44,983 nucleotides of DNA, taken from a virus. The notes beneath the pieces are model-generated. The model saw nothing but the letters and a program-made list of their open reading frames with translations. It had not been told where the DNA came from and did not search any database. How positions within the stretch are numbered: position 1 is the first letter of the stretch; every line of letters begins with the position of its first letter. Both the position numbers and the translations under genes were made by a program. Of the stretch, positions 6,821-15,959 are shown piece by piece. Where the stretch lies: positions 1 to 44,983 of the IMG/VR virus record IMGVR_UViG_3300018063_000305. One strand, written 5' to 3'.

Positions 6821-8455
6821 ATGGCATTTAACCAAGGTTATTGGCGCGCGAAAAAGAAACAAGAGCCATTTCTTGCATTACCTTGGACTATTAAAGAAGG
6901 ATTTTATGGTGGTGGTGCGGGAAGTGGGAAATCAGACGTATTACTTGTATATGGAATAGTTCATAAATTACATGAGAATCCACATTTTAAACAAGTATTT
7001 ATGAGACGTACTTTTCCTGAATTAAGGAATGAAATTGTACCACGCTCGCGCGAAATATATTCAAAGTTTGGGGCTACACTTAATCGTTCTGAAATGTGTT
7101 GGACTTTTCCTCGTCTAGATCAATATGGTGGACAGGGAATGTCAAATGCTGGTGCAATGATATTTCTTGGACATTGTGAAGATGAAAATGATGTTCACAA
7201 ATATGACTCAATGGAAATCAATTTATTTACTCCAGATGAACTTACTTCAATCACAGAATATATTTACTTATATATTGGATTCACCAGAGTACGAACTTCA
7301 GATCCAACTTTACCAGCAATTATTAGAGCTGCAGGAATGCCAGGAGGAATTGGACATTCTTGGGTTAAACGTAGATTTGTCGACCCTTATAAGGATGGAG
7401 GAAAGTTAATAATTGGTAAAGGTGGAAATAAACGAATTTACATATTCGCAACATTAGCAGATAATGATGCAATTGACCCAGGTTATGCACAATCATTAGA
7501 GGCTCTGCCTGAAGCTGAAAAAAGAGCAAAGAAATATGGTGATTGGGATGCATATAAAGGACAAGTATTTGAAGAATTTCGTGAATTACAATATCCAGAT
7601 GAACCAGAAAATGCAATTCATGTAATCTCACCATTTGAAATTCCTGATTGGTGGCCAAAGATAGTTATTATTGATTGGGGATATGCGGCTATGAATTATA
7701 TTTCATATTCTGCTGTATCTCCTAATAAGCGAATTTATACATATCGTGAACAAGGTTGGATTAAAACTAAAATAGAAGAATGGGCTCCATTAGCTAAAGA
7801 GTATATTGATAAGGAACAACCAAGAGTAATTAAAATATGTAGGTCTGCTGGACAAGATAGAGGACAAGAACATACTATTCAACAACAAGTATCAGATGCA
7901 TTAGGTCATCCTGTTGATTTAACTACTGGTAATGTTGGTAGTAGGGTAGCAGGCAAATCATTAATTCATGAATATTTACGTTGGAAACCAAAGCCAGTTA
8001 TTAAATCTAATGGTAATCTAGTATATAATGAAGAATATTCAATGTGGCTTATGAGAAATCGCGGGCTTGATGAATATAAATCTTATCTTCGATCTTTTAA
8101 TCCAGCTGAAATTGAAGAAAATATTCCTAAATGGCAAATATTCAATACTTGTCCAATGATGATTGAATCTTTGAAGAGCTGTTCATATGATAAACCAAGA
8201 AAAAATAAAGTAGCAGAAGATGTAGCAGAATTTGAAGGTGATGATCCATATGATAATTCACGTTATTTAGTGGATGCTGCTGAAAGATATTTTCAAGATG
8301 CTGCCGATGAGTTTAAAGTAATTCAAAGACAACAGAATTTAGTAGAAAAATTAAATAATACTCAAGATTTCACAGCTTTCTATCGTAATATGAGAAGTAG
8401 TGAATCAAGTTCAGATGGACCAAAGATGATTAATCGTTATTCACATCGACATTAA
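6821..8455 (+). CDS. terL: Terminase large subunit
   Basis: 544 residues. This is the ATP-driven DNA-packaging motor and headful/end nuclease. Walker A GGGAGSGKS lies at residues 30-38 and the arginine-rich segment FMRRTFPELR at 60-69. Walker B is INLFTPDE with the acidic pair D139/E140. PGGIGHSWVKRRFVDP (about 174-189) is typical of TerL, and the RNase H-like nuclease begins at VIIDWGYA (D285). Length and domain order match full-length terminases. It follows a holin-like gene and precedes the portal module. Confidence 0.93.
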   Translation: MAFNQGYWRAKKKQEPFLALPWTIKEGFYGGGAGSGKSDVLLVYGIVHKLHENPHFKQVFMRRTFPELRNEIVPRSREIYSKFGATLNRSEMCWTFPRLDQYGGQGMSNAGAMIFLGHCEDENDVHKYDSMEINLFTPDELTSITEYIYLYIGFTRVRTSDPTLPAIIRAAGMPGGIGHSWVKRRFVDPYKDGGKLIIGKGGNKRIYIFATLADNDAIDPGYAQSLEALPEAEKRAKKYGDWDAYKGQVFEEFRELQYPDEPENAIHVISPFEIPDWWPKIVIIDWGYAAMNYISYSAVSPNKRIYTYREQGWIKTKIEEWAPLAKEYIDKEQPRVIKICRSAGQDRGQEHTIQQQVSDALGHPVDLTTGNVGSRVAGKSLIHEYLRWKPKPVIKSNGNLVYNEEYSMWLMRNRGLDEYKSYLRSFNPAEIEENIPKWQIFNTCPMMIESLKSCSYDKPRKNKVAEDVAEFEGDDPYDNSRYLVDAAERYFQDAADEFKVIQRQQNLVEKLNNTQDFTAFYRNMRSSESSSDGPKMINRYSHRH

Positions 8456-8456
8456 T

Positions 8457-9023
8457 ATGACTCCACTAGAAACATTAAAATCAATTCGACCTTATTATCC
8501 TACTCCTATGTCTAATGACCAATTAGGAGAAATGTTAAATAAAGTTGCATGGATTCATAGATTTGAAGGATATGGTTTACTGTCAAAACCACAAGGAAGT
8601 AATTGTAGACAACCAACAACAGGTAAGCTAATCGCGCGTGATATTCTAACTACTGTTACTCCTGCAATTCATTACGATTGTTTAGTTGATGCTGAGGGAC
8701 AAGCTAAACCAATTTGGCAAGATAAAGGTTCATACATTGCTACGCGATTTGTTTCACCAGTTAATTCTGAAGTAGTAATTCCTCCAATTCCTCCAAATCC
8801 TCCTATGACACAGCCATATCCAGATGAAAATACTTGGTGGAAAGATTTTGAAAATGAAGTAGGTCAATTTTATGCTGCAAAAGGAAAAATATATCCTGAT
8901 CCTAATGATCGAGCATCATTAAGATGGCATGGTAGAACTGCATATGATATTGGTATAGGAATGGAAAAAGAATTATCTAAAAAGAAGCATTTAGCTGAAT
9001 TGAAAGTAGAATTAGGATTATGA
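8457..9023 (+). CDS. Conserved-type phage protein of unknown function (188 aa)
   Basis: 188 residues. The N-terminal part (VRPYYPTPMS-like, here IRPYYPTPMSNDQLGEMLNKVAWIH) and GLLSKPQGSNCRQPTTGKLIARDIL look like a protein recurring next to TerL in environmental podoviruses. A proline-rich linker (about residues 107-120, PPIPPNPPMTQPYP) separates it from a helical C-terminal half. No catalytic motif is clear to me. It starts 1 nt after TerL and overlaps the next gene by 4 nt. Confidence 0.6.
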   Translation: MTPLETLKSIRPYYPTPMSNDQLGEMLNKVAWIHRFEGYGLLSKPQGSNCRQPTTGKLIARDILTTVTPAIHYDCLVDAEGQAKPIWQDKGSYIATRFVSPVNSEVVIPPIPPNPPMTQPYPDENTWWKDFENEVGQFYAAKGKIYPDPNDRASLRWHGRTAYDIGIGMEKELSKKKHLAELKVELGL

Positions 9024-9382
9024 CTAATTGGTTTCACAAATTATTTAATCCACATTGCCCATCATGTATTGAGCAGAAACATGAAGATTCTATTTGTCAA
9101 TCATGTGAAACTTTAAAAATGATGTTAGAACAAAGTAATTATGAGAAGAAACAACTATTAGATAAATTACTTAATCCTGTTTTACCAGTTAATCCAACAC
9201 TAGTTGAATATGAACCAATTCAACCAAAAAATATTCCTTGGACTGTTCGCAGACAAATGTTAGAAGCAGAAGATAGAAAAAAAGCTGAACTTTTGAGAAA
9301 TGCACCTAAACCATCTGTTGAAAAATCAGCTTCATTAGAAGTTTTGGAAAAAGAATTAGGTATTTCTGAAAATATAAAATAG
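9020..9382 (+). CDS. Zinc-ribbon coiled-coil protein (120 aa)
   Basis: 120 residues with two CxxC knuckles near the N-terminus (HCPSCIEQK... and ICQSCETLK), followed by a helical, charged region. An N-terminal zinc ribbon plus helical tail suggests a protein- or nucleic-acid-binding adaptor; its role in the head module is unknown. Coupled to the upstream gene by ATGA. Confidence 0.6.
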   Translation: MTNWFHKLFNPHCPSCIEQKHEDSICQSCETLKMMLEQSNYEKKQLLDKLLNPVLPVNPTLVEYEPIQPKNIPWTVRRQMLEAEDRKKAELLRNAPKPSVEKSASLEVLEKELGISENIK

Positions 9383-9393
9383 GAGAAAAAATT

Positions 9394-9627
9394 ATGGCTA
9401 ATACAGGACCATCGGAAGGATTATTATCTAGAATTTTTAGTAGTTTTGGAAAAGTTCCAAAAGGAGATATACAATTACCTGCTGAGACTAGAGAAGGTAA
9501 AAGACGAGAACGAGAACTTGGATTGCATAAAAAGAAAAAGAAGAGTATTTTACAAGAATTTAGTAGTAAGTATAATCCATTTCAACGAATTTCAGATGCA
9601 ATGACTCCTAAAGATAAAGATGAATAA
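9394..9627 (+). CDS. Small basic hypothetical protein (77 aa)
   Basis: 77 residues with a hydrophobic/amphipathic N-terminus (LLSRIFSSFGKVP) and a lysine-rich middle (HKKKKKSILQ). An AGGAG site is well placed. Its stop overlaps the next ATG (TAATG). Composition suggests a nucleic-acid- or membrane-binding protein. Confidence 0.55.
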   Translation: MANTGPSEGLLSRIFSSFGKVPKGDIQLPAETREGKRRERELGLHKKKKKSILQEFSSKYNPFQRISDAMTPKDKDE

Positions 9628-9788
9628 TGCCTCTGTCCAAGTACTTCAAAGGTTCAGGCGAAAAAGTAATGTCTTCCATGAAGAAACAGTATGGAGATAA
9701 AAAAGGTAAATCTGTTTTCTATGCAACTTCAAATAAATATAAATCACTAGGTCCATCAGATAAAGTTAAAAAATCTAGGGAGAGATAA
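9627..9788 (+). CDS. Small basic phage protein (53 aa)
   Basis: 53 residues. The pattern MPLSKYFKGSGEKVMSSMKKQYG...KGKSVFYATSNKYK is a familiar small basic protein found near portal and capsid genes of many phages; its function is not established. It starts within the stop of the previous gene and ends one base before the next start, which supports real translation. Confidence 0.65.
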   Translation: MPLSKYFKGSGEKVMSSMKKQYGDKKGKSVFYATSNKYKSLGPSDKVKKSRER

Positions 9789-9789
9789 A

Positions 9790-10011
9790 ATGGCAGCAAC
9801 AGCAAATGTTACCGTTACTACTGATATTGGACCGGCAATTCAATTAACTACAAAAGTATTTAATGGTGTTACATTAATTAATGTAGATTTAGCTAGAGAA
9901 GTACTTTCTTTAACATTAAGTGATGGAAAAATAATTGATTTAGATCTTGATTCAATTGCAACTGTTTCGTGGACTATTGCATCTAATGTTCATACTGTTT
10001 CATTTACTTAA
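9790..10011 (+). CDS. Small beta-rich protein (73 aa)
   Basis: 73 residues made almost entirely of predicted beta-strands (VTVTTDIG, VTLINVDLAREVLSLTLSDGKIIDLDLDSI). Acidic and Thr-rich, with no cysteine. Possibly a small head decoration or connector-associated protein; no family recognised. Confidence 0.5.
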   Translation: MAATANVTVTTDIGPAIQLTTKVFNGVTLINVDLAREVLSLTLSDGKIIDLDLDSIATVSWTIASNVHTVSFT

Positions 10012-10023
10012 TTTAATTTAATA

Positions 10024-10146
10024 ATGTTTATTCTTAATTTTCTTAAATGGTTATGGAAAGAACAGGACATATTATGTCCTAATTGTGGATATTATTGTAC
10101 TAATAAAACTATATTTTGTTTGCCTCCTTCAATGGAGGATAAATAA
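10024..10146 (+). CDS. Zinc-knuckle micro-protein (40 aa) ahead of the portal gene
   Basis: 40 residues with a hydrophobic start (MFILNFLKWLWK) and a Cys cluster (CPNCGYYC...FC) that could hold one zinc ion. The strong GGAGG near its 3' end serves the portal start, which overlaps its stop codon by one base. It may be a leader peptide coupling portal translation or a genuine micro-protein. Confidence 0.45.
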   Translation: MFILNFLKWLWKEQDILCPNCGYYCTNKTIFCLPPSMEDK

Positions 10147-12467
10147 TGTCACATAAGAAAAAGGAAATTCCAGAAGACATTCAAAAGTTATTAAAGGAAG
10201 TGTGTGACCATTTTGATAAGGAAGATAGGGCCACAAGAGAAAGACAGATACGAACATGGAGACGATTAAAATTGATGTGGGACGGCTTTCAAAGAATATG
10301 GTTTTCGGAAGTAGCCCACGATTGGCGTGTATGGGATGATCAAATTAATGCTGATAGCTCTAATCAGTCTTATTATGATAAACCTATTAATATATTCCGT
10401 GCGTATCTTGAGTCTATCATCGCTGCTCTCTCAATTACTATACCTCCTATTAAATGTTATCCTGATGATGCTGATAATCCATTGGATTTGGCAACAGCTA
10501 AAGCCGGTGACAAGATAGGTGAATTAATTTATCGTCATAATGATGTTGTATTACTTTGGCTTCATGCACTTTTCGTCTTTTGTACTGAAGGAATGATTGC
10601 TTGTTATGCATATCCTAGAGAAGATGAAAAGTATGGAACATATGAGGAAGATGAATATGAGGAAACTACTGAAGAACAACGTATTTGTCCTGTTTGTAAT
10701 GAGCAACTAGCAGATGAATTATTTAGTAATAGAGAATTAGATGAATTTAATCCTGGTGACGATGATGTTGAAATAAAAAATGTAATAAATGATTTAGGAC
10801 CAATTTGTCCTGAATGTGGCGCGCAACTTGACCCAGAACTACAAAAATCTCCTTTAATTGTAACTAGATTAATTGGTAAGACTACTAAACCAAAATCACG
10901 TATATGTACAGAAATATATGGTGGACTTTATGTTAAGATTCCTAATTATGCAATGAAACAGGAAGATACTCCTTATTTAATATTTTCATATGAGACTCAT
11001 TACGCCAATGCAATTGAACGATATGGACATCTTAGGTCAAAGCTAGAGACTAAAATCGGACCAGGTTCAGGTGGATTATATGATCCATATGAACGATGGG
11101 CTAGATTAAATCCACAATATAATGGTGAGTATCCAATGGATACTGTCACTGTTAGAAATAATTGGCTCCGGTCATCAGCATTCAATATATTAAATGAAGA
11201 TGATTCTGAAAAATTAAAGAAATTATATCCTGATGGAGCTAAGGTAGTTCTAGTAAATGATTATTTTGCTGATGCTGAAAATGAATCACTAGATGATTGT
11301 TGGACTCTTTCACACAATCCAATGTCCGATTATATTCACCATGATCCATTGGGTATGTTACTTACTAGTCCACAAGATATTACAAATGATATTATTTCAT
11401 TAGTACTTCAAACAATGGAACATGGCATTCCTCAAACTTTCGCAGACCCGGCTGTATTAAATTTTAAACAATATGAACAAACTGAAGTATTACCAGGTGG
11501 AATATTTCCAGCGAAAGCTGCATCAGGTAAAGGATTAAGTGAAGGATTTCATGAAGTAAAAACAGCGACGTTATCAGGTGAAGTTCTTCCATTTTTTCAA
11601 CAAATTCAAGAATTGGCTCAAATAGTATCAGGTGCTTTACCAAGTTTATTTGGTGGCGCGATAGAAGGTAGTAGAACAGCATCACAATATTCAATGTCTA
11701 GAGCCCAGGCGCTCCAGCGACTCCAGAATACATGGAAAATGCTTACTATATGGTGGAAAACTATATATAGTAAAGCAATTCCAATGTATATTAAAGAAAT
11801 GAAAGATGATGAGAAGAATGTCGAGATGGACGAACAAGGTAATTTCATAAATGTATTCATTCGCCGGGCTGAATTAGAAGGAAAAATTGGTAGAATGGAA
11901 TTAGAAGCTAATGAAAATTTACCAATTACTTGGGCTCAACAAAAAGATATTATAATGCAACTTCTTGAAAATCAAAATCCGAAGATTCAAGAAGCTATGG
12001 CATCTCCTGAAAATTCTCATTTTATTGCAGAAGCAATTGGACTTACAGATTTTGTTATACCAGGTGAAGATGATAGACAAAAACAATACGAAGAAATTCG
12101 TATGTTAATTAATTCTGAACCTATTGTTGAACCAATGATAGATGAAATGACAGGAATGCCTGTAATTGATCCTATGACTGGTGAAATGCAAGAAAATGAA
12201 TTACCATCAGTTGAAGTTGATCCATTAGTAGATAATCACGATATTGAAGCTGATATATGTCGTAGATATTTAGTTAGTTCAGTGGGTCGTTTATTAAAAG
12301 TAGAAAATCCACAAGGTTATAAAAATGTTCTTTTACACATGAAAGGACATATGGATATTATAGCTCAGAATATGATGGCTGAACAACAAGCTGGTCAAGT
12401 TCCAAATGAAAAAACTGATGGTAGTAATATGCCATTAGCTGATGGTCAGGAAGTAGCAACTGTATAG
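10146..12467 (+). CDS. Portal protein with inserted zinc ribbon
   Basis: 773 residues: the dodecameric head-tail portal through which DNA is packaged and ejected. Length, the strongly helical C-terminal half (about 540-650), position between TerL and scaffold/capsid, and segments such as PSLFGGAIEGSRTASQYSMSRAQALQRLQ match large podoviral portals. Unusual is an acidic insertion at about 165-230 with CPVC (181-184) and CPEC (221-224), a clear four-cysteine zinc ribbon that ordinary portals lack. An excellent GGAGG ribosome site precedes the ATG. Confidence 0.85.
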   Translation: MSHKKKEIPEDIQKLLKEVCDHFDKEDRATRERQIRTWRRLKLMWDGFQRIWFSEVAHDWRVWDDQINADSSNQSYYDKPINIFRAYLESIIAALSITIPPIKCYPDDADNPLDLATAKAGDKIGELIYRHNDVVLLWLHALFVFCTEGMIACYAYPREDEKYGTYEEDEYEETTEEQRICPVCNEQLADELFSNRELDEFNPGDDDVEIKNVINDLGPICPECGAQLDPELQKSPLIVTRLIGKTTKPKSRICTEIYGGLYVKIPNYAMKQEDTPYLIFSYETHYANAIERYGHLRSKLETKIGPGSGGLYDPYERWARLNPQYNGEYPMDTVTVRNNWLRSSAFNILNEDDSEKLKKLYPDGAKVVLVNDYFADAENESLDDCWTLSHNPMSDYIHHDPLGMLLTSPQDITNDIISLVLQTMEHGIPQTFADPAVLNFKQYEQTEVLPGGIFPAKAASGKGLSEGFHEVKTATLSGEVLPFFQQIQELAQIVSGALPSLFGGAIEGSRTASQYSMSRAQALQRLQNTWKMLTIWWKTIYSKAIPMYIKEMKDDEKNVEMDEQGNFINVFIRRAELEGKIGRMELEANENLPITWAQQKDIIMQLLENQNPKIQEAMASPENSHFIAEAIGLTDFVIPGEDDRQKQYEEIRMLINSEPIVEPMIDEMTGMPVIDPMTGEMQENELPSVEVDPLVDNHDIEADICRRYLVSSVGRLLKVENPQGYKNVLLHMKGHMDIIAQNMMAEQQAGQVPNEKTDGSNMPLADGQEVATV

Positions 12468-12474
12468 GTGAAAA

Positions 12475-13731
12475 ATGGCTATTGATGATACTACAGTAAT
12501 TGAAGATAAGCAATTATCAAAAGATGATGCAATTGAATTCATGGGTGAAGATGATAATAAAGAAGAAACATTAGATTTAGATGAAGATAAAAAGAAAGAT
12601 AAAGATAAAGACAAAGATGAAAAAGAAGATGATAAGGAAGATGATAAAGAAAAGACAATTGAAGATGAAATAGAAGAAGAATTAGAAGATGAAGAAAAAG
12701 ACCTTGATGAAGATGAACTTGAATTAGTAGTTCCAGCTCGTAAAAAAGAAATACTAGCAAAGTATCCTACATTATTTAAAGATTTTCCATATCTTGAAAA
12801 GGCATATTATAGAGAACAGAAATATGCTGAACTCCTTCCTACAATTTCTGATGCTGAGAATGCCGTGGAAAAAGCAACGGCATTGGATAATTATGAAGCG
12901 AGTCTTTTACAAGGTTCGACTGAAGATATTCTCCGTGCTATTAAATCTGATGACCAAGAAGCATTTAATAGAATTGTAGATAATTATCTTCCTTCATTAG
13001 AGAAGGTAGATGAAAATGCATATTATCATGTTATTGGTAATATTATTAAACATACTATTGCTAGTATGGTTGGTGAAAAAGATGAAGATTTAACTGAAGC
13101 TGCTAGAATATTAAATAAATATATATTTGGTAAAAATGAATATGATAGACCAACTAGACTCTCAAAAAATGAGTCTAAGGAAAATAAACAAGAAGAAGAA
13201 ATTAATGAAAGAGAACAAGAATTTACACATAGACAATTAGTATCAGTTCAAGAGAATTTAGATACTAGAATAACTAATATTCTTAAATCTACAATTGATA
13301 AAAATATTGATCCTAAAGATACAATGAGTGATTATGTTAAGAGACATGCAATTAGAGAAGCCGAAGAACATTTAGATGAATTAATCGGACAAGATACTAG
13401 ATTCAAAGGACTATTAGATAAATTATGGACGCGCGCGATCGATTCTAATTTCAGTGAACAATCTATCGACCGAATTCGTTCTGCTTATCTATCTAAAGCA
13501 AAGACACTATTACCATCAGTAATTAAAAAGTCCAGAAATGATGCCTTAAAAGGACTAGGCAAAAAGATTACTGATGATACTGACGATGAAGTTAAGGATA
13601 AGAAAGGTCCATTACCAGTAGGAAAAACCAGAAGTTCCTCATCCTCATCTGGTGGGAATCGTACTGATAAGGACAAGGCGCGCGAAATTCCAAAAGGCAT
13701 GAGAAGTATTGATTATCTTATGCAAGACTAA
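12475..13731 (+). CDS. Scaffolding / capsid assembly protein
   Basis: 418 residues, between the portal and capsid genes as is usual for scaffolds. Residues 1-85 are extremely acidic with runs of alternating D/E and K (DEDKKKDKDKDKDEKEDDKE), then a long helical, charged body and a Ser-rich C-terminal tail with positive charges. Low complexity, helicity and location fit a scaffold that directs capsid assembly and leaves the head. No protease signature was seen. Confidence 0.8.
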   Translation: MAIDDTTVIEDKQLSKDDAIEFMGEDDNKEETLDLDEDKKKDKDKDKDEKEDDKEDDKEKTIEDEIEEELEDEEKDLDEDELELVVPARKKEILAKYPTLFKDFPYLEKAYYREQKYAELLPTISDAENAVEKATALDNYEASLLQGSTEDILRAIKSDDQEAFNRIVDNYLPSLEKVDENAYYHVIGNIIKHTIASMVGEKDEDLTEAARILNKYIFGKNEYDRPTRLSKNESKENKQEEEINEREQEFTHRQLVSVQENLDTRITNILKSTIDKNIDPKDTMSDYVKRHAIREAEEHLDELIGQDTRFKGLLDKLWTRAIDSNFSEQSIDRIRSAYLSKAKTLLPSVIKKSRNDALKGLGKKITDDTDDEVKDKKGPLPVGKTRSSSSSSGGNRTDKDKAREIPKGMRSIDYLMQD

Positions 13732-13745
13732 GATGAGGAGTTAAC

Positions 13746-14993
13746 ATGGCATTAGTTGAATCACAAGTAACAGCTTTAGAGCTGGAAAGAGTGATTCCGA
13801 AGATTCGGGTACTCTTTGAACGGGACGACAAGTTTTTCTCTAACATTAAAAAGAGAGATGTAGAGAAAATCAGTAATAGACAGATGCGTATTCCATTAGA
13901 ATTACGTCCTGGTGGTTCATTTCAGTATTTTAATGCTGATGGTGGAGATTTAGGACGTGGTGGTGGGCCGACATTTGATAAGGCTGTACTGACTAGTGTA
14001 TTCGTATCAGAGAATATTGAATATACTAAGTTAAGTCAGTGGGCAACAGATGATGAACGGAAAGCTATTACTAATTCTGTTCGGCGTTTAACTGCTACGG
14101 CATTAGATGAATTACGTCGTCAGTTAGATGCTCAAATGATGCAAGCCGGAAATGGAGTTATCGGTACGATAACCACAGTTGCAGTAGCAGCAGGTGTAGA
14201 TACTTACACTATGACTACTGATGGATTCGGTGCGAATCTAATCAGATTTGGTCAAACAGTTCAGGTATTTGATACTACGCTTGCTACAAATCGTGGTTCT
14301 GGTACAGTTACTTTCTACGATAAAGAAAATAAAACTATATCAGTAACTCCTGCTATTGCTGGCGCGGTCGCTACGGACCTGATTGTAACAGCAGGTATTT
14401 CTAGTCCATTGTCTCTACCTGCATTGTATGGTGTGCCATATCATCATTCTAATGCATCTACTGGAACTTGGCTTGGATTTAGTAGAGCGACTACACCTGA
14501 AATTCGCGCGAATCGAGTAAATGCTGGTAACGCTGCATTATCACTTCCACTTCCTAGACTTGCCATTAATAAAATTGGCAATCGAATTGGAATTGACAAT
14601 AGTTTTTCACCAAAAGCATGGATGCATCCTGCTCAGAAACAGGCTTATGAAAGTATTGGACAATTAGTTTCAATCATTCATAAACAAGCAAAAGAAGAAG
14701 CATTGGATTTGTACTTCGATTCAATGCAAATGGCAGGCGCGCCAGTTGTACCATCTTATCAATGGGATAAGAAAAGGATTGATTTCGTTACAGATGATGT
14801 ATGGGGCCGTGGTGAAATTCTACCATTAGGTTTCTATACAACTGATAGTAGAAAGATATTTGAGATTAGAGGAGCATCAGGTGGTGTGGCTGCTGCAGAT
14901 ATCTTCTACATGGTTGTGGGAATGCAAACTTTCGTTAACAACCCAGCAGGATGTAGTTACATAGATGCTTTGGCTGTGCCTACTGGGTACTGA
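13746..14993 (+). CDS. Major capsid protein (HK97-type)
   Basis: 415 residues. The N-terminal arm (about 1-75) is followed by a helix-rich region (KLSQWATDDERKAITNSVRRLTATALDELRRQLDAQM) resembling the HK97 spine helix, a beta-rich insertion (about 140-220) and a P-domain-like C-terminal half. It follows the scaffold and has the strong GAGGAG site of a highly expressed gene. Codon choice is less AT-biased than in its neighbours. Near its C-terminus, TD-x-RKIFEIRG-x-SGG is shared with the early protein at 28946..29269. Confidence 0.88.
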   Translation: MALVESQVTALELERVIPKIRVLFERDDKFFSNIKKRDVEKISNRQMRIPLELRPGGSFQYFNADGGDLGRGGGPTFDKAVLTSVFVSENIEYTKLSQWATDDERKAITNSVRRLTATALDELRRQLDAQMMQAGNGVIGTITTVAVAAGVDTYTMTTDGFGANLIRFGQTVQVFDTTLATNRGSGTVTFYDKENKTISVTPAIAGAVATDLIVTAGISSPLSLPALYGVPYHHSNASTGTWLGFSRATTPEIRANRVNAGNAALSLPLPRLAINKIGNRIGIDNSFSPKAWMHPAQKQAYESIGQLVSIIHKQAKEEALDLYFDSMQMAGAPVVPSYQWDKKRIDFVTDDVWGRGEILPLGFYTTDSRKIFEIRGASGGVAAADIFYMVVGMQTFVNNPAGCSYIDALAVPTGY

Positions 14994-15014
14994 TAAAAAA
15001 AGGAGGTAAACAAA

Positions 15015-15323
15015 ATGAGTGATCTTGATTTTCAAAATATTAGTTCAGTTCAAAATGAACTACAACCAGGAGCAAAGAGTATTACATCAGCTACAACAAT
15101 TGCTCCTACTACACTTTTGACAAAGACGACTGGTGCAACAGCTATTGCTACAATTACACCTCCTGTAACTGGAGATCATGTATTGTGGTTAGTTACAGAT
15201 ACACCAGTTGTAATTGGAATTGGTGGAAATGTATTGGTAGGTTATACAACAGTAACTAACAGACCTATCGCGTTGATTTATGATTCTAAACAAGGAAAGT
15301 ATTACATCGCTGCTGTAGTTTAA
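15015..15323 (+). CDS. Small capsid-associated beta protein (102 aa)
   Basis: 102 residues directly after the major capsid gene with a very strong AGGAGG site, suggesting high expression. The sequence is Thr/Val/Ile-rich with the TITPPVTGDHVLWLV pattern of phage decoration or fibre beta-domains. A head decoration protein is plausible; not proven. The structured element at 15325-15372 lies just downstream. Confidence 0.6.
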   Translation: MSDLDFQNISSVQNELQPGAKSITSATTIAPTTLLTKTTGATAIATITPPVTGDHVLWLVTDTPVVIGIGGNVLVGYTTVTNRPIALIYDSKQGKYYIAAVV

Positions 15324-15324
15324 T

Positions 15325-15372
15325 CTATCGTAAGATAGCTAATAATTCACCCTTGCGCGTTTAGTGAATTAT
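15325..15372 (+). other. Twin hairpins between capsid block and next gene
   Basis: Two adjacent stems fill the gap after the capsid block: CTATC-GTAA-GATAG (15325-15338, 5 bp closed by a GNRA-type tetraloop) and ATAATTCAC / GTGAATTAT (15342-15350 with 15364-15372, 9 bp, 13-nt loop). No T-run follows, so a standard intrinsic terminator is unlikely. An RNase-processing or mRNA-stabilising structure below the capsid genes is the best guess. Confidence 0.45.
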
Positions 15373-15401
15373 AATAGTAACAGGAACGCGTACTTAATAA
15401 A

Positions 15402-15947
15402 ATGGAAACACTTGAAATTATAAATAAACGATTACATGAGAATTATGGTGAAACAGAAAATATGCCTAATTTTCGTATTGTATGGTCAGAAGATCAATTT
15501 GAAATGAGATCAACTAATTATACAGATGAAGGATTTCAATTACTTTATCCTGAAATCAGAAAATTACCAAAATATAAACAATGGATTAAAAGTAAGTATT
15601 TATTAGAAAGATTGACAGCAGTTCCATTTATGAATGAAAAAGAATTAGCAGATGCTAAAATTAGCTATGAACCTTTATGGGTATTTGAAGATATAAAAGG
15701 ATTTCCAGCTAAACCAACATGGGCTGGCGCGAAATTTGTAATAGAAACTGTGCATGAACAAGTTAGAACTAAAGGTGCATACACTAAATACAAAGATCCT
15801 GACGATGGATTAACTGAATCCCAAGCAATTGAGAAAAAGAATGTAGAGTTACAATCAATCCAAGATGAATTATTTGGTAACGAGACAATTATCGGTGATG
15901 CATTAGCCCATAAACAAGGTGTTGGTTTTACTAAGGAAATTAAGTAG
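15402..15947 (+). CDS. Conserved-type virion protein (181 aa)
   Basis: 181 residues with the recognisable phage pattern PNFRIVWS-x-DQFEMR ... LPKYKQWIKSKYLLERL ... ISYEPLWVFED ... GAKFVIETV. I recall similar proteins downstream of capsid genes in podoviruses, where their function is undefined. Largely helical at the C-terminus. Probably structural or head-completion. Confidence 0.6.
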   Translation: METLEIINKRLHENYGETENMPNFRIVWSEDQFEMRSTNYTDEGFQLLYPEIRKLPKYKQWIKSKYLLERLTAVPFMNEKELADAKISYEPLWVFEDIKGFPAKPTWAGAKFVIETVHEQVRTKGAYTKYKDPDDGLTESQAIEKKNVELQSIQDELFGNETIIGDALAHKQGVGFTKEIK

Positions 15948-15959
15948 AGGAATAAAATA

